NCBI GenBank assembly: GCA_937976375.1
Contig: CALJRU010000003.1
Location: 1 to 25,524, forward strand
From: an uncultured Peptococcaceae bacterium
GTDB taxonomy: Bacteria > Bacillota > Peptococcia > Peptococcales > Peptococcaceae
Reading direction: 5' to 3'
Length of the DNA stretch: 25,524 bases
The notes below the pieces were generated by a model. The model was not told the DNA's origin. It saw nothing but the letters and a program-made list of their open reading frames with translations, and did no database searches. Both the position numbers and the translations under genes were made by a program. Positions 16,703 to 24,131 of this stretch are shown piece by piece. How positions within the stretch are numbered: position 1 is the stretch's first letter; each line of letters opens with the position of its first letter.

Positions 16703-19363
16703 TTATTTGGTGCGAGGATTCTTAATTTGTGCCTGAGCAGCAGCAACACGTGCAATTGGCACACGATATGGTGAGCAGCTGACAAACGTCAAACCAGCTT
16801 CGTGGCAGAATTCAACAGAACTTGGTTCGCCACCATGTTCACCACAGATCCCCCAAGTCAGTGTGTCTTTCACAGCACTGCCATTCTTAACGGCATACTG
16901 AACAAGGAAACCTACAGCCTTGCGATCAAGGACAGCAAATGGATTTTCTTTCAGGATCTTCTTTTGGAGATATGTTGGCATAAATTTGCCTTCTGCATCA
17001 TCGCGGGAGAAGCCTAACGTGGTTTGCGTCAAGTCGTTGGTACCGAAGGTGAAGAAATCACAATGCGCTGCAATTTCATCAATCAGCAGGCAAGCACGTG
17101 GCAATTCAAGCATTGCCCCAACTTTGTAAGGAATCTCGATGCCTTGTTCCTGCATAACAGCCTTTGCGACATCATCAATTTCAGCACGCAGTATTTCAAC
17201 TTCTTTTGGATCAATAACCAGAGGAATTTCAATTTCCACGTGAATGTCTTTGCCTTCTTTAATAAGCTGTGCGGTTGCCTGGAGAATAGCGCGTGCCTGC
17301 ATTCTGTAAATATCAGGATAGGATACGCCAAGACGGCAGCCACGATGCCCCAGCATTGGGTTCATTTCATGCAGAGAACGCACTTTCTTGAGGAGCACTT
17401 CTTTTTCAGCAATGACTGCTGGATCCCCGCCAGTATGTTTAAGGTCATTGATTTCCAGCATCAATTTTTCCATGTTTGGCAAGAATTCATGCAGTGGTGG
17501 GTCAAGCAAGCGAATAGTGGTTGGCAAGCCCTGCATAGCATCAAGAATGCCATAGAAGTCAGACTGCTGGAAGGTCAAAAGTTTGGCCAGCGGTTCTTTG
17601 CGAGCTTCTTCATCGTCTGCAAGAATCATCTGCTGAACGATTGGCAGACGTTCGACTTCCATGAACATATGCTCTGTACGGCAAAGGCCGATACCAGTTG
17701 CCCCAAATTCACGTACTTTTTTAGCGTCACGAGGATTGTCAGCGTTGGCATGTACTTCCATACCGCCTTCTTGCGCCAATTCTTCAGACCATGCAAGAAT
17801 TTGTTGGAAATCGTCGCTTAATTCTGGAGGAATAACTGGCACTTCGCCGAGAATAACATTACCATTTGACCCATCAATGGTGATAACATCATCTTTTTTC
17901 AGTGTAAGATCGCCAACTTGAATGGTTTCCTTTTCCAAGTCAAGTTTCAGGGCATCGCAGCCGCAAACACAGCAGCGTCCCATCCCACGTGCTACAACTG
18001 CAGCGTGAGAAGTCATACCACCGCGGCTGGTCAAAACGCCCTGTGCGGTAACAATACCGTGAATATCATCTGGCGTGGTTTCATTGCGGACAAGAATAAC
18101 CTTGTCACCGTTGTTGCCGCGCTTTTCCGCTTCATCAGCATTGAAGACAATATGACCGCTGGCAGCCCCTGGAGATGCAGGGAGCCCAGTTGCGATAACA
18201 TTGACCTCTGCATTTGGATCAATGCTTGGATGCAGCAGCTGATCCAGCTGGTTGGCATCAACGCGCAGCACTGCTGTATTGCGATCAATAAGGCCTTCTT
18301 TGTACATATCAACTGCGCACTTTACAGCTGCAGCAGTGGTACGTTTTGCATTACGGCACTGGAGCATGTAGAGTTTGCCGTTTTCAATGGTAAACTCAAT
18401 ATCCTGCATATCTTGGTAGTGTTTTTCCAAGAGTTCGCATGTCTCAGTAAATTGTTTAAATGCTTCTGGCAGGTCTTCTTCCAAGCGAGAAATATGCTGT
18501 GGAGTACGAATACCCGATACAACGTCTTCGCCTTGTGCATTGATTAAGTATTCGCCATACAGTTCCTTTACGCCAGTTGCAGGGTTACGGGTAAACGCAA
18601 CACCAGTCCCTGATGTTGGGCCCATATTACCAAATACCATGGACTGAACGTTAACAGCAGTACCAATATCATCAGGAATTTTATTGATGCGGCGATATAC
18701 AATAGCACGGTTATTGCCCCATGAATCAAAAACAGCAGTGATAGCCATAACAAGCTGTTCCTTTGGATCTTGAGGGAAATCAACGCCTTTTTCTTTTGCA
18801 ACAACACCTTTGTAGAGCTCAATAAGTTCTTTTAAGCTGTCTGCATTGAGTTCGTAGTCGTCTTTAACGCCCTGATCAGATTTGATCTTTTCAATGATAT
18901 TGTCAAATTTATAAGAGTCAACACCCATGACAACATTGGCGTACATCTGAATAAAACGACGATAGCAGTCGAGCGCAAAGCGTTCATCACCAGTGAGCGC
19001 TGCAAAACCTTTTACAGTCACGTCATTCAAACCAAGGTTCAGGACGGTATCCATCATCCCTGGCATGGAAATGGCTGCACCAGAACGAACCGATACGAGC
19101 AATGGGTTTTCAGTATCACCAAATTTTTTCCCTGTGGTTTCTTCAAGCGTATGCAGTGCAACCCATGCTTCATCTAAAAGACCTTCTGGCAGTTTATGTC
19201 CAGCTGTAAAAAATTCATTGCAAGCTTCCGTCGTAATCGTAAAGCCTTGAGGAACCGGCAAACCAATCTTGGTCATTTCTGCCAAGTTGGCACCTTTGCC
19301 GCCTAATAAAGCGCGCATGTCTTTGTTGCCTTCATGAAACAAATAAACAAATTTCTTAGCCAA
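16703..19363 (-). CDS. ppdK: Pyruvate, phosphate dikinase
   Basis: PPDK interconverts PEP + AMP + PPi and pyruvate + ATP + Pi, either for gluconeogenesis or for PPi-dependent glycolysis. The protein shows the N-terminal GGKGANLAEM, the phosphohistidine motif GGMTSHAAVVARG (catalytic His453, regulatory Thr451) and the C-terminal FGTNDLTQ, CGEHGG and CSPYRVPIARVAAAQA blocks. The start is read as TTG at 19363. GAGGAG lies 7-9 bases before it, and the product then begins MAKKFVYLFHEGNKDMR, exactly the family start, with 886 residues. The ATG codons further upstream would add a tail derived from the ppsR frame. The TTG start overlaps ppsR by 8 bases, so coupling is likely. Confidence 0.97.
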   Translation of the reverse strand: MAKKFVYLFHEGNKDMRALLGGKGANLAEMTKIGLPVPQGFTITTEACNEFFTAGHKLPEGLLDEAWVALHTLEETTGKKFGDTENPLLVSVRSGAAISMPGMMDTVLNLGLNDVTVKGFAALTGDERFALDCYRRFIQMYANVVMGVDSYKFDNIIEKIKSDQGVKDDYELNADSLKELIELYKGVVAKEKGVDFPQDPKEQLVMAITAVFDSWGNNRAIVYRRINKIPDDIGTAVNVQSMVFGNMGPTSGTGVAFTRNPATGVKELYGEYLINAQGEDVVSGIRTPQHISRLEEDLPEAFKQFTETCELLEKHYQDMQDIEFTIENGKLYMLQCRNAKRTTAAAVKCAVDMYKEGLIDRNTAVLRVDANQLDQLLHPSIDPNAEVNVIATGLPASPGAASGHIVFNADEAEKRGNNGDKVILVRNETTPDDIHGIVTAQGVLTSRGGMTSHAAVVARGMGRCCVCGCDALKLDLEKETIQVGDLTLKKDDVITIDGSNGNVILGEVPVIPPELSDDFQQILAWSEELAQEGGMEVHANADNPRDAKKVREFGATGIGLCRTEHMFMEVERLPIVQQMILADDEEARKEPLAKLLTFQQSDFYGILDAMQGLPTTIRLLDPPLHEFLPNMEKLMLEINDLKHTGGDPAVIAEKEVLLKKVRSLHEMNPMLGHRGCRLGVSYPDIYRMQARAILQATAQLIKEGKDIHVEIEIPLVIDPKEVEILRAEIDDVAKAVMQEQGIEIPYKVGAMLELPRACLLIDEIAAHCDFFTFGTNDLTQTTLGFSRDDAEGKFMPTYLQKKILKENPFAVLDRKAVGFLVQYAVKNGSAVKDTLTWGICGEHGGEPSSVEFCHEAGLTFVSCSPYRVPIARVAAAQAQIKNPRTK

Positions 19364-20186
19364 TGATATTCTCTCCTCTGCCATAATATATTTGTAGAAT
19401 GACGCTTGCCGTCTCTTCCACTGCTTTGTGTGTGACATCAATAATCGGGCACCCTATGCGCTTCATTATCCCTTCTGCATAATCAAGCTCATCAAGAATG
19501 CGCCCCAGATCGGTGTAGTCCGTCGGACTTGCGACACCCAATCCACGCACACGCTCTGTTCGAATTTCACCAAGAATATCGGGTTGAATCGTTAAACCAA
19601 TAATCTTATGCTTTGGGATTTCAAACAATTTTTCATTTACTTTTACTTCAGGTACAAGCGGAACGTTCGCCACTTTTATGCCTCGATACGCCATATACAT
19701 GGACAGCGGCGTCTTAGAAGTTCTCGAAACGCCGATCAAAATGAGATCTGCACTCATGATACCAGTAACATCTTTACCGTCATCATATTTAATAGCAAAC
19801 TCCATGGCTTCAATCTTTTTAAAATAGCTCTCATCCATGCGCTGCACCAAACCCGGACGACCAACAGGTTTTTGTCCGGTAAGCGCTTCAAAAGCTTGAA
19901 ATGGTGTATCCAAGATATCAAAATACTGGATCTTATTCTTTTTACAAAAATCAATCACATACTGACGCAGCTGATCAACCACCAAGGTAAACACTAAAAT
20001 GCTGTTTTGAGGATCGATACGCTGCAGCACTTCTGTAATATACGTCGCATCCTCTACGAATGGGATGTGCTTATAGGATACTTCTATGCCTGGAAACTGA
20101 TTGGCTGCAGCACGTGCAACATATTGTGCCGTTTCACCAATTGAATCCGACAAGATATAAACAGAAATTCTTTGAACCTGATCCAT
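19356..20186 (-). CDS. ppsR: PPDK regulatory kinase/phosphorylase (DUF299)
   Basis: This is a bifunctional serine/threonine enzyme of the DUF299 family. It inactivates PPDK by ADP-dependent phosphorylation of the threonine beside the catalytic histidine, and reactivates it by phosphorolysis. The 276 residues include the P-loop-like GVSRTSKTPLSMYMA (152-166) and the family start ISVYILSDSIGETAQ. Its probable target, ppdK, is the next gene and has the expected threonine. In Bacillus the homologue YqfL follows ccpN and modulates CcpN. ATG at 20186 overlaps the ccpN stop by one base; GTG at 20189 has slightly better spacing to GGGAG and is equally possible. Confidence 0.95.
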   Translation of the reverse strand: MDQVQRISVYILSDSIGETAQYVARAAANQFPGIEVSYKHIPFVEDATYITEVLQRIDPQNSILVFTLVVDQLRQYVIDFCKKNKIQYFDILDTPFQAFEALTGQKPVGRPGLVQRMDESYFKKIEAMEFAIKYDDGKDVTGIMSADLILIGVSRTSKTPLSMYMAYRGIKVANVPLVPEVKVNEKLFEIPKHKIIGLTIQPDILGEIRTERVRGLGVASPTDYTDLGRILDELDYAEGIMKRIGCPIIDVTHKAVEETASVILQIYYGRGENIIG

Positions 20187-20827
20187 CACATATCTTCTCC
20201 CGTATATCCATAGCCAATATCAACGAAAGCTCGAACCACATTGGTCTTTGTGAATCGCCCTAAAACTTCAAACTGGTCATCACCGACCTGCTTAACAACT
20301 GGCATCCCATCGATCTCATGCGTGATCAATTTCTGTGCAGCATGCCATAAACTCTCGTCCGGCGTTGTCATGATGAGATTAGGCATTCGCGTCATAATCA
20401 CACTGACTGGCACCTTATGCATATCTGTTGTGCCTATGGCCAGCTTTAATAAATCCTTACGCGATAGCACCCCATCCAGAAGGCCGTTTTCATTGACAAT
20501 AAACAGCGTTCCTATGTTATTGATAAACAATGACACCAACGCATCGTAGGCTGACGCTTTATCATTAACCACCACTGGCATGCTTTGATAATCTGCTACT
20601 GACATTTGAATCATTTTCATATAAATGTCATAGCCTTGACGCGACTGATTGTAGTAATAACCAACACGAGGACGCGCCTCCAGAAATCCCAGCTGCGTCA
20701 ACAGCGTTAAATCAGATCGCAAAGATGCACGCGTCGTATTCATTTGGGCTGCAATATGGTCCCCTGTGATTGGACTTTGTGCTTTAACGATATCGAGAAT
20801 TTGAAGCTGTTTTTTATTGAGTTGGAT
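20186..20827 (-). CDS. ccpN: CcpN-like repressor with HTH and two CBS domains, non-standard start
   Basis: CcpN represses gluconeogenic genes (gapB, pckA in Bacillus) when sugar is present. The frame encodes an N-terminal winged helix (LNKKQLQILDIVKAQSPITG, then HIAAQMNTTRASLRSDL and GFLEARPRVGYYY) and two CBS domains (about residues 85-140 and 145-205). The first ATG (20743) would cut the helix-turn-helix in half. Homology extends to a stretch with no ATG, GTG or TTG. AGGAGGAG lies 7 bases before ATC at 20827, which is where a start is expected and one base from ATG. I annotate that ATC, giving 213 residues. A CTT one codon earlier is less likely. Downstream ppsR and ppdK fit its role. Confidence 0.88.
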   Translation of the reverse strand: MQLNKKQLQILDIVKAQSPITGDHIAAQMNTTRASLRSDLTLLTQLGFLEARPRVGYYYNQSRQGYDIYMKMIQMSVADYQSMPVVVNDKASAYDALVSLFINNIGTLFIVNENGLLDGVLSRKDLLKLAIGTTDMHKVPVSVIMTRMPNLIMTTPDESLWHAAQKLITHEIDGMPVVKQVGDDQFEVLGRFTKTNVVRAFVDIGYGYTGEDM

Positions 20828-20862
20828 AAGCCTTCTCCTCCTTTCACTGTCGCCTTGGGTTT

Positions 20863-20891
20863 ATTATGACTCATAATCAAGAATTTTGCAA
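20863..20891 (-). promoter_or_regulatory. ccpN operon promoter with an overlapping palindrome
   Basis: The minus strand has TTGCAA (20886-20891), a 17-base spacer and CATAAT (20863-20868). The -10 forms one arm of the perfect palindrome ATTATGACTCATAAT (20863-20877). A repressor bound there would cover the spacer and -10. Autoregulation by CcpN is inference. Confidence 0.7.
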
Positions 20892-20902
20892 CATTAAATT
20901 CG

Positions 20903-21079
20903 ATGAAGATCGTAAATTATGAGCATTATTTCACAAAAGATCTTGCCAAATACATGTGGAGCCATACCAAAGCATCTCCTGACCATGTCAACACTTTGAT
21001 CATCCAGCAAGATGCGAAGAAACAAACATCATTGCAGGCAAGTGCAGCAAGTTTCAAAAAACGATCGACACATTTTTAA
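20903..21079 (+). CDS. Doubtful small open frame, 58 codons
   Basis: ATG at 20903 opens a 58-codon frame (MKIVNYEHYFTKDLAKYMWS at the start, ending KKRSTHF) that stops at TAA 21077-21079. The amino acid mix looks plausible. However, there is no ribosome site before the ATG, it lies across the second operator-like site and close to the divergent ccpN promoter, and I recognise no family. It could be a chance frame or a remnant of a longer gene. Confidence 0.2.
   Translation: MKIVNYEHYFTKDLAKYMWSHTKASPDHVNTLIIQQDAKKQTSLQASAASFKKRSTHF
20916..20930. promoter_or_regulatory. Second operator-like site upstream of ccpN
   Basis: The sequence ATTATGAGCATTATT repeats the ATTATGA half-site of the palindrome at 20863-20877. 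The centres are 53 bases apart, close to five helical turns. It has one good arm and one imperfect arm. Confidence 0.35.
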
Positions 21080-21108
21080 ATTTTTTCTTCAATCATACTC
21101 TAGAAGGA

Positions 21109-21139
21109 TTTACACTGGTATTTTTTTTGGTAATATAGT
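21109..21139 (+). promoter_or_regulatory. Possible promoter of the HdeD-like gene
   Basis: TTTACA (21109-21114) is followed by TATAGT (21134-21139) at 19 bases, or by TAATAT (21131-21136) at 16 bases. The region is T-rich, so chance matches are easy. Confidence 0.35.
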
Positions 21140-21193
21140 GTTAAATATTTATTTTTTACAGAAACGATTCTCATTAAGAAAGGAAGGTTTGTT

Positions 21194-21721
21194 ATGAAAT
21201 TACTTGGAATCGTCACTGGAATACTCTTAATGATCAGCGGCTGTTATTGCTTTGCCAACCCCGTTATTACGTTTGCCAATCTCGGCTGGGTCATCGGGGC
21301 AATCGTCTTGGTTTCTGGACTTGGCAGCTTCGGCAACTGGTGGAAAGGACGCAAAACAAATTCCAGTAATATTTGGGATATGCTTAGCGCTCTTCTAACT
21401 ATTATTATTGGGCTGCTCGTCCTCTTCAACCTTTCAGCACGTTTATTTACGGATATGACGCTTATCGCTTTTTTCGGGGCATGGATTATTCTTTCTGGAA
21501 TTTTGCGTATTGTTGCATCCGTTAAAATTAAATTTCCCTGGTGGGGATTTGGTTTGCTATGGGGCATTGTTCTGTTGGTGATCGGCATTTATGCACTCTT
21601 CCATCCTATTATTTCCCTGATTTCTTTAGGTTGGTGTATCGCTTTTGTTTTCATTTCACAGGGCATCAACCTGACTTTTGCTGCTTTATCCATGAACGGA
21701 AAAAATTCTTCCGAGAAATAA
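21194..21721 (+). CDS. HdeD/DUF308-family membrane protein
   Basis: This 175-residue integral membrane protein has about six hydrophobic segments. It contains an internal duplication: the first repeat has GIVTGILLMISGCYCFANPV and NLGWVIGAIVLVSGL, and the last has GIVLLVIGIYALFHPI and SLGWCIAFVFISQGI. That pattern is typical of DUF308/HdeD, a family linked to acid stress in enterobacteria but mostly uncharacterised elsewhere. AAGGAAGG precedes ATG at 21194. It is the only well-supported plus-strand gene in the window, and it ends at a bidirectional terminator. No specific function can be assigned. Confidence 0.85.
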   Translation: MKLLGIVTGILLMISGCYCFANPVITFANLGWVIGAIVLVSGLGSFGNWWKGRKTNSSNIWDMLSALLTIIIGLLVLFNLSARLFTDMTLIAFFGAWIILSGILRIVASVKIKFPWWGFGLLWGIVLLVIGIYALFHPIISLISLGWCIAFVFISQGINLTFAALSMNGKNSSEK

Positions 21722-21723
21722 AG

Positions 21724-21760
21724 AAAGGCACTATTGGCTTTGGACCAATAGTGCCTTTTC
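21724..21760. terminator. Bidirectional terminator between convergent genes
   Basis: Perfect 11-base arms (21727-21737 with 21745-21755, GGCACTATTGG) are flanked by AAA on the left and TTTT on the right. It can end the plus-strand HdeD-like gene and the minus-strand membrane gene that stops at 21777. Confidence 0.88.
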
Positions 21761-21776
21761 TTTATAGAAAGCCTTA

Positions 21777-22112
21777 TTATACGAAGGAAAATAATTTTAA
21801 TATCCCAACAATAATTGAAACTGTTACGAGCAAGTATGCAATAAGCCGTTGATTCTTATTTTGTGCTTTCACATGCACCAACAGACCAATAACACTGAGT
21901 ACGCCAGCCGACCAGGCAGTGACTTGCTCGCCAATATAGTTCTGCGGCAAACTGGTTGCGCTTAAAACCGCCAAAACCATTCCCCAAATCGACATAGCGT
22001 AAAATGCAGCTTTTTTCACCTTTGTGCTTTTACTCAGGAACATGATCAGAACACCTAAAACACTGATAACACTTACAGATACAAACATGATTAATAAAAT
22101 TCCTAATGCCAT
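21777..22112 (-). CDS. Small hydrophobic membrane protein of unknown function
   Basis: This 111-residue protein has about four transmembrane segments (roughly 3-26, 34-53, 63-80 and 89-110) and a short basic loop, LSKSTKVKK, after the first. I do not recognise the family. GAGAGGA lies about 8 bases before ATG at 22112, which supports translation. It follows the histidine kinase by 80 bases with no terminator between, so it may be the third gene of the two-component operon, perhaps as an output or accessory protein. That role is only inference from position. Confidence 0.7.
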   Translation of the reverse strand: MALGILLIMFVSVSVISVLGVLIMFLSKSTKVKKAAFYAMSIWGMVLAVLSATSLPQNYIGEQVTAWSAGVLSVIGLLVHVKAQNKNQRLIAYLLVTVSIIVGILKLFSFV

Positions 22113-22192
22113 TTTCTTGTCCTCTCTTTCATTTGATGGCTTAATATTATCAGAGATTTATAAAGAAAAATCACAGCCATTTCTAAAGAATT

Positions 22193-23239
22193 CTAAAGAG
22201 CAACATTTACCTGTAAAACAATTCGAATCATAAATGTCTCTGCTGTATTGGTAACAGATGCTTCACCTTGGTATGTTTCCGCAATTTTTTTGATATTATC
22301 CAATCCAATTTTATGGCTCTCTATACTCTGGCTGTTCTGTGCTGAGATTCCATTTTTTTGAACGATCTCGATTTTCCCTTCCTTACACGCCAATGTTAAC
22401 ACCACCGGCACGGAACGCTCCCCATATTTTTCAACGTTCGAAATCAAATTGTCAAAGATGCGCCTAAGAGAAAAAAAGTCCAGATAACCACAAAAATCCT
22501 CACATTGTGCGGTATGCACCTCACAAAGAAATTGTTCCTCTAATATTTCTTCCCATTCAAAAGCCAATTGTTCCAGCATAAGCTTCACATGCTCGACTTT
22601 TTGGAAAGGTTGATTCGGTGTCCCCAACAATTGATCGGTAAGATTTTTGATCAGTTTCGCCTTTTCTTCCATCAACGTAATATATGCCAGGATTTCATCT
22701 GTACTCAATGCCTTTTTATTTTTCATGAATTCAGAGTAGGACAGAATCGACGTCAGCGGCGTTCTGATATCATGAGAAAGCGAGCGGATGAACGCGTCTT
22801 TTTCTTCTTTCAGGAGCCGTTCCTGGTTTGAGAGTTCGCGCTGCGTGGCCGCCAAAAAGTTGATGCTTTCTGCCAGCTCGGTCAGCTCATCCTCTCCTTC
22901 TAATGGAATGGAAGCATTCATTCGATGCTCTCTCAATGATTCAATACCTCGAATGATGGTCATTAAATAAGACAATCGCTGCCCAAGCATGAACAAAAAT
23001 AAAACGATGAACACAATTGATGCAGCAATTGTGCAAACACTCCCAATCCAGACATCCAGCAAGGCATTCTGTGCACGGTCAACCATAATATGTTTCGCAG
23101 AAAAATACGTTGCCGCGATGGAATGCGATGTAAAATATAGGACGCAGAATAAAAAGCCCGCGATAATGAGTGATAAAAACAAGTAACCAATGATGGCAAA
23201 AGCAAGCTTATAGCCTTTTTCCTTGTGTTTACTCCACAT
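22193..23239 (-). CDS. Membrane sensor histidine kinase
   Basis: This 348-residue kinase has two transmembrane helices (about 11-36 and 65-88) around a short extracytoplasmic loop of about 28 residues. A HAMP-like linker follows, then the HisKA motif FIRSLSHDIRTPLTSIL with phospho-acceptor His156. The N box reads RIFDNLISNVEKYG. The ATP lid is degenerate: instead of a DxGxG motif it has NGISAQNSQS and then KIGLDNIKKIAE. The very small sensor loop suggests a signal within the membrane or from a partner protein. ATG at 23239 is chosen for its GAAAGGGG site and its 11-base overlap with the response regulator; the frame is open 17 codons further upstream. Confidence 0.93.
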   Translation of the reverse strand: MWSKHKEKGYKLAFAIIGYLFLSLIIAGFLFCVLYFTSHSIAATYFSAKHIMVDRAQNALLDVWIGSVCTIAASIVFIVLFLFMLGQRLSYLMTIIRGIESLREHRMNASIPLEGEDELTELAESINFLAATQRELSNQERLLKEEKDAFIRSLSHDIRTPLTSILSYSEFMKNKKALSTDEILAYITLMEEKAKLIKNLTDQLLGTPNQPFQKVEHVKLMLEQLAFEWEEILEEQFLCEVHTAQCEDFCGYLDFFSLRRIFDNLISNVEKYGERSVPVVLTLACKEGKIEIVQKNGISAQNSQSIESHKIGLDNIKKIAETYQGEASVTNTAETFMIRIVLQVNVAL

Positions 23240-23933
23240 AGTACCCCTTTCCCCAAGCGGTTCGAATGTAACGAGGATTTCTCGAATCATCGCCTAATTT
23301 CTTTCTGATATTTTTAATATGCACCATAATGGCGCTGTCGCCCACTGCATCATCCTGCCAGATACTTTGATAGATGCTGTCTAACGAAAAAATTTTTTTC
23401 TGGTGTGTCATCAATAGTTCCAGAATCTTGAACTCGGTATGCGTTAAGACTATGACATCTTCGCCTTTTTTGACCGATTGCGCATCGAAATCCAATAAAA
23501 GATCTTTGTACGTTAACCGATTCAACGCTTTTTCACCCGTCTCTTCAAGAGAAGCAGAATATTGCTGCACCCTTCTTAGCAAAGATTTCACTCGAAGAAG
23601 CAATTCAACATTAGAAAAAGGTTTTACCATATAATCATCTGCGCCAGCAGAATATCCCATCATTTTTTCTGACTCACCAGAATACGCGGTCAAGAAAATG
23701 ATCGGCATGTAGTATTGTTTTCTAATTTTAGCGGCTGCTGAAAAGCCATTCATCTCCGGCATGTTCACATCTAAAATGCATAAATCAACGGCAGCATCCA
23801 CCAGTTCTACCGCTTCTTTTCCATCATGTGCCGCAACCACCTCATATCCTTCTGCAGTAAGCAGCATCGTCAACAATTCTAAGATATCTTTTTCATCATC
23901 GGCAACAAGAATTTTATTTTTTTCTTTTTTCAT
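23229..23933 (-). CDS. OmpR/PhoB-family response regulator
   Basis: This 234-residue transcription factor has a receiver domain with an acidic pocket (DDE at 12-14), phospho-acceptor Asp55 in CILDVNMPEMNG, Thr82 and Lys104. A winged-helix effector domain follows, ending in IRTAWGKGYYVE. It is the partner of the overlapping kinase. Its ATG at 23933 has no ribosome site in the usual place; an in-frame stop lies just upstream, so no earlier start is available. A good TAAGGAGC is about 37 bases before the ATG, across a hairpin. Target genes are not evident. Confidence 0.95.
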   Translation of the reverse strand: MKKEKNKILVADDEKDILELLTMLLTAEGYEVVAAHDGKEAVELVDAAVDLCILDVNMPEMNGFSAAAKIRKQYYMPIIFLTAYSGESEKMMGYSAGADDYMVKPFSNVELLLRVKSLLRRVQQYSASLEETGEKALNRLTYKDLLLDFDAQSVKKGEDVIVLTHTEFKILELLMTHQKKIFSLDSIYQSIWQDDAVGDSAIMVHIKNIRKKLGDDSRNPRYIRTAWGKGYYVE

Positions 23934-23946
23934 GATTCAACACTGC

Positions 23947-23968
23947 GGCATTCTATTGATACAATGCC
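23947..23968. repeat. Imperfect palindrome in the response-regulator leader
   Basis: GGCATT and AATGCC arms, with further TAT/ATA pairing inside, lie between a strong ribosome-binding sequence (23971-23978) and the start codon (23931-23933). It could be an mRNA hairpin or a repressor operator. Confidence 0.5.
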
Positions 23969-24005
23969 ACGCTCCTTACCACAAATTATTCTTTGGATTT
24001 CCTTT

Positions 24006-24034
24006 ATCATATCATTTCACACTTAAATTATAAA
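24006..24034 (-). promoter_or_regulatory. Possible promoter of the two-component operon
   Basis: TGATATGAT on the minus strand (24006-24014) is an extended -10 box. TTTATA (24029-24034) lies 17 bases upstream as a weak -35. Confidence 0.5.
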
Positions 24035-24053
24035 TTCATTTTTCCCTGCTAAA

Positions 24054-24095
24054 CAAAAAGCAGAGAAATGAAACGCACTGTTCATTTCTCTGCTC
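24054..24095 (-). terminator. Terminator after the cation exporter gene
   Basis: Perfect 14-base arms (24059-24072 with 24081-24094) and an 8-base loop are followed by five T on the minus strand. Confidence 0.87.
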
Positions 24096-24131
24096 TATCG
24101 CTGCTGTCAGCAATCTATGATTGTTTACGTT

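Larger units (their letters stand above)
20828..21193. other. Divergent intergenic region between ccpN and the HdeD-like gene
   Basis: This 366-base region holds the ccpN leader and promoter, two operator-like palindromes, a doubtful 58-codon frame and a weak promoter for the plus-strand membrane gene. From about 21080 to 21193 it is very T-rich. I saw no RNA gene. Confidence 0.7.

Noticed and set aside
17024..17821. Long plus-strand frame of 265 codons inside ppdK
   Set aside because: It is antisense to a highly conserved enzyme, and its composition (many His, Phe, Asn, Cys) reflects the complementary strand; no ribosome site or family match was seen.
19364..19441. Longer ppdK starting at an upstream ATG
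   Set aside because: The extra residues lie within ppsR coding sequence and do not resemble PPDK; the ribosome site and the MAKKFVYLF-type start point to TTG at 19363.
21161..21177. Fur-box-like GATTCTCATT before the HdeD-like gene
   Set aside because: Only one half-site resembles a Fur-type operator and the other arm is missing.
21012..21197. Plus-strand frame of 61 codons before the HdeD-like gene
   Set aside because: No ribosome site, low-complexity T-rich sequence, and it overlaps the start of a better-supported gene.
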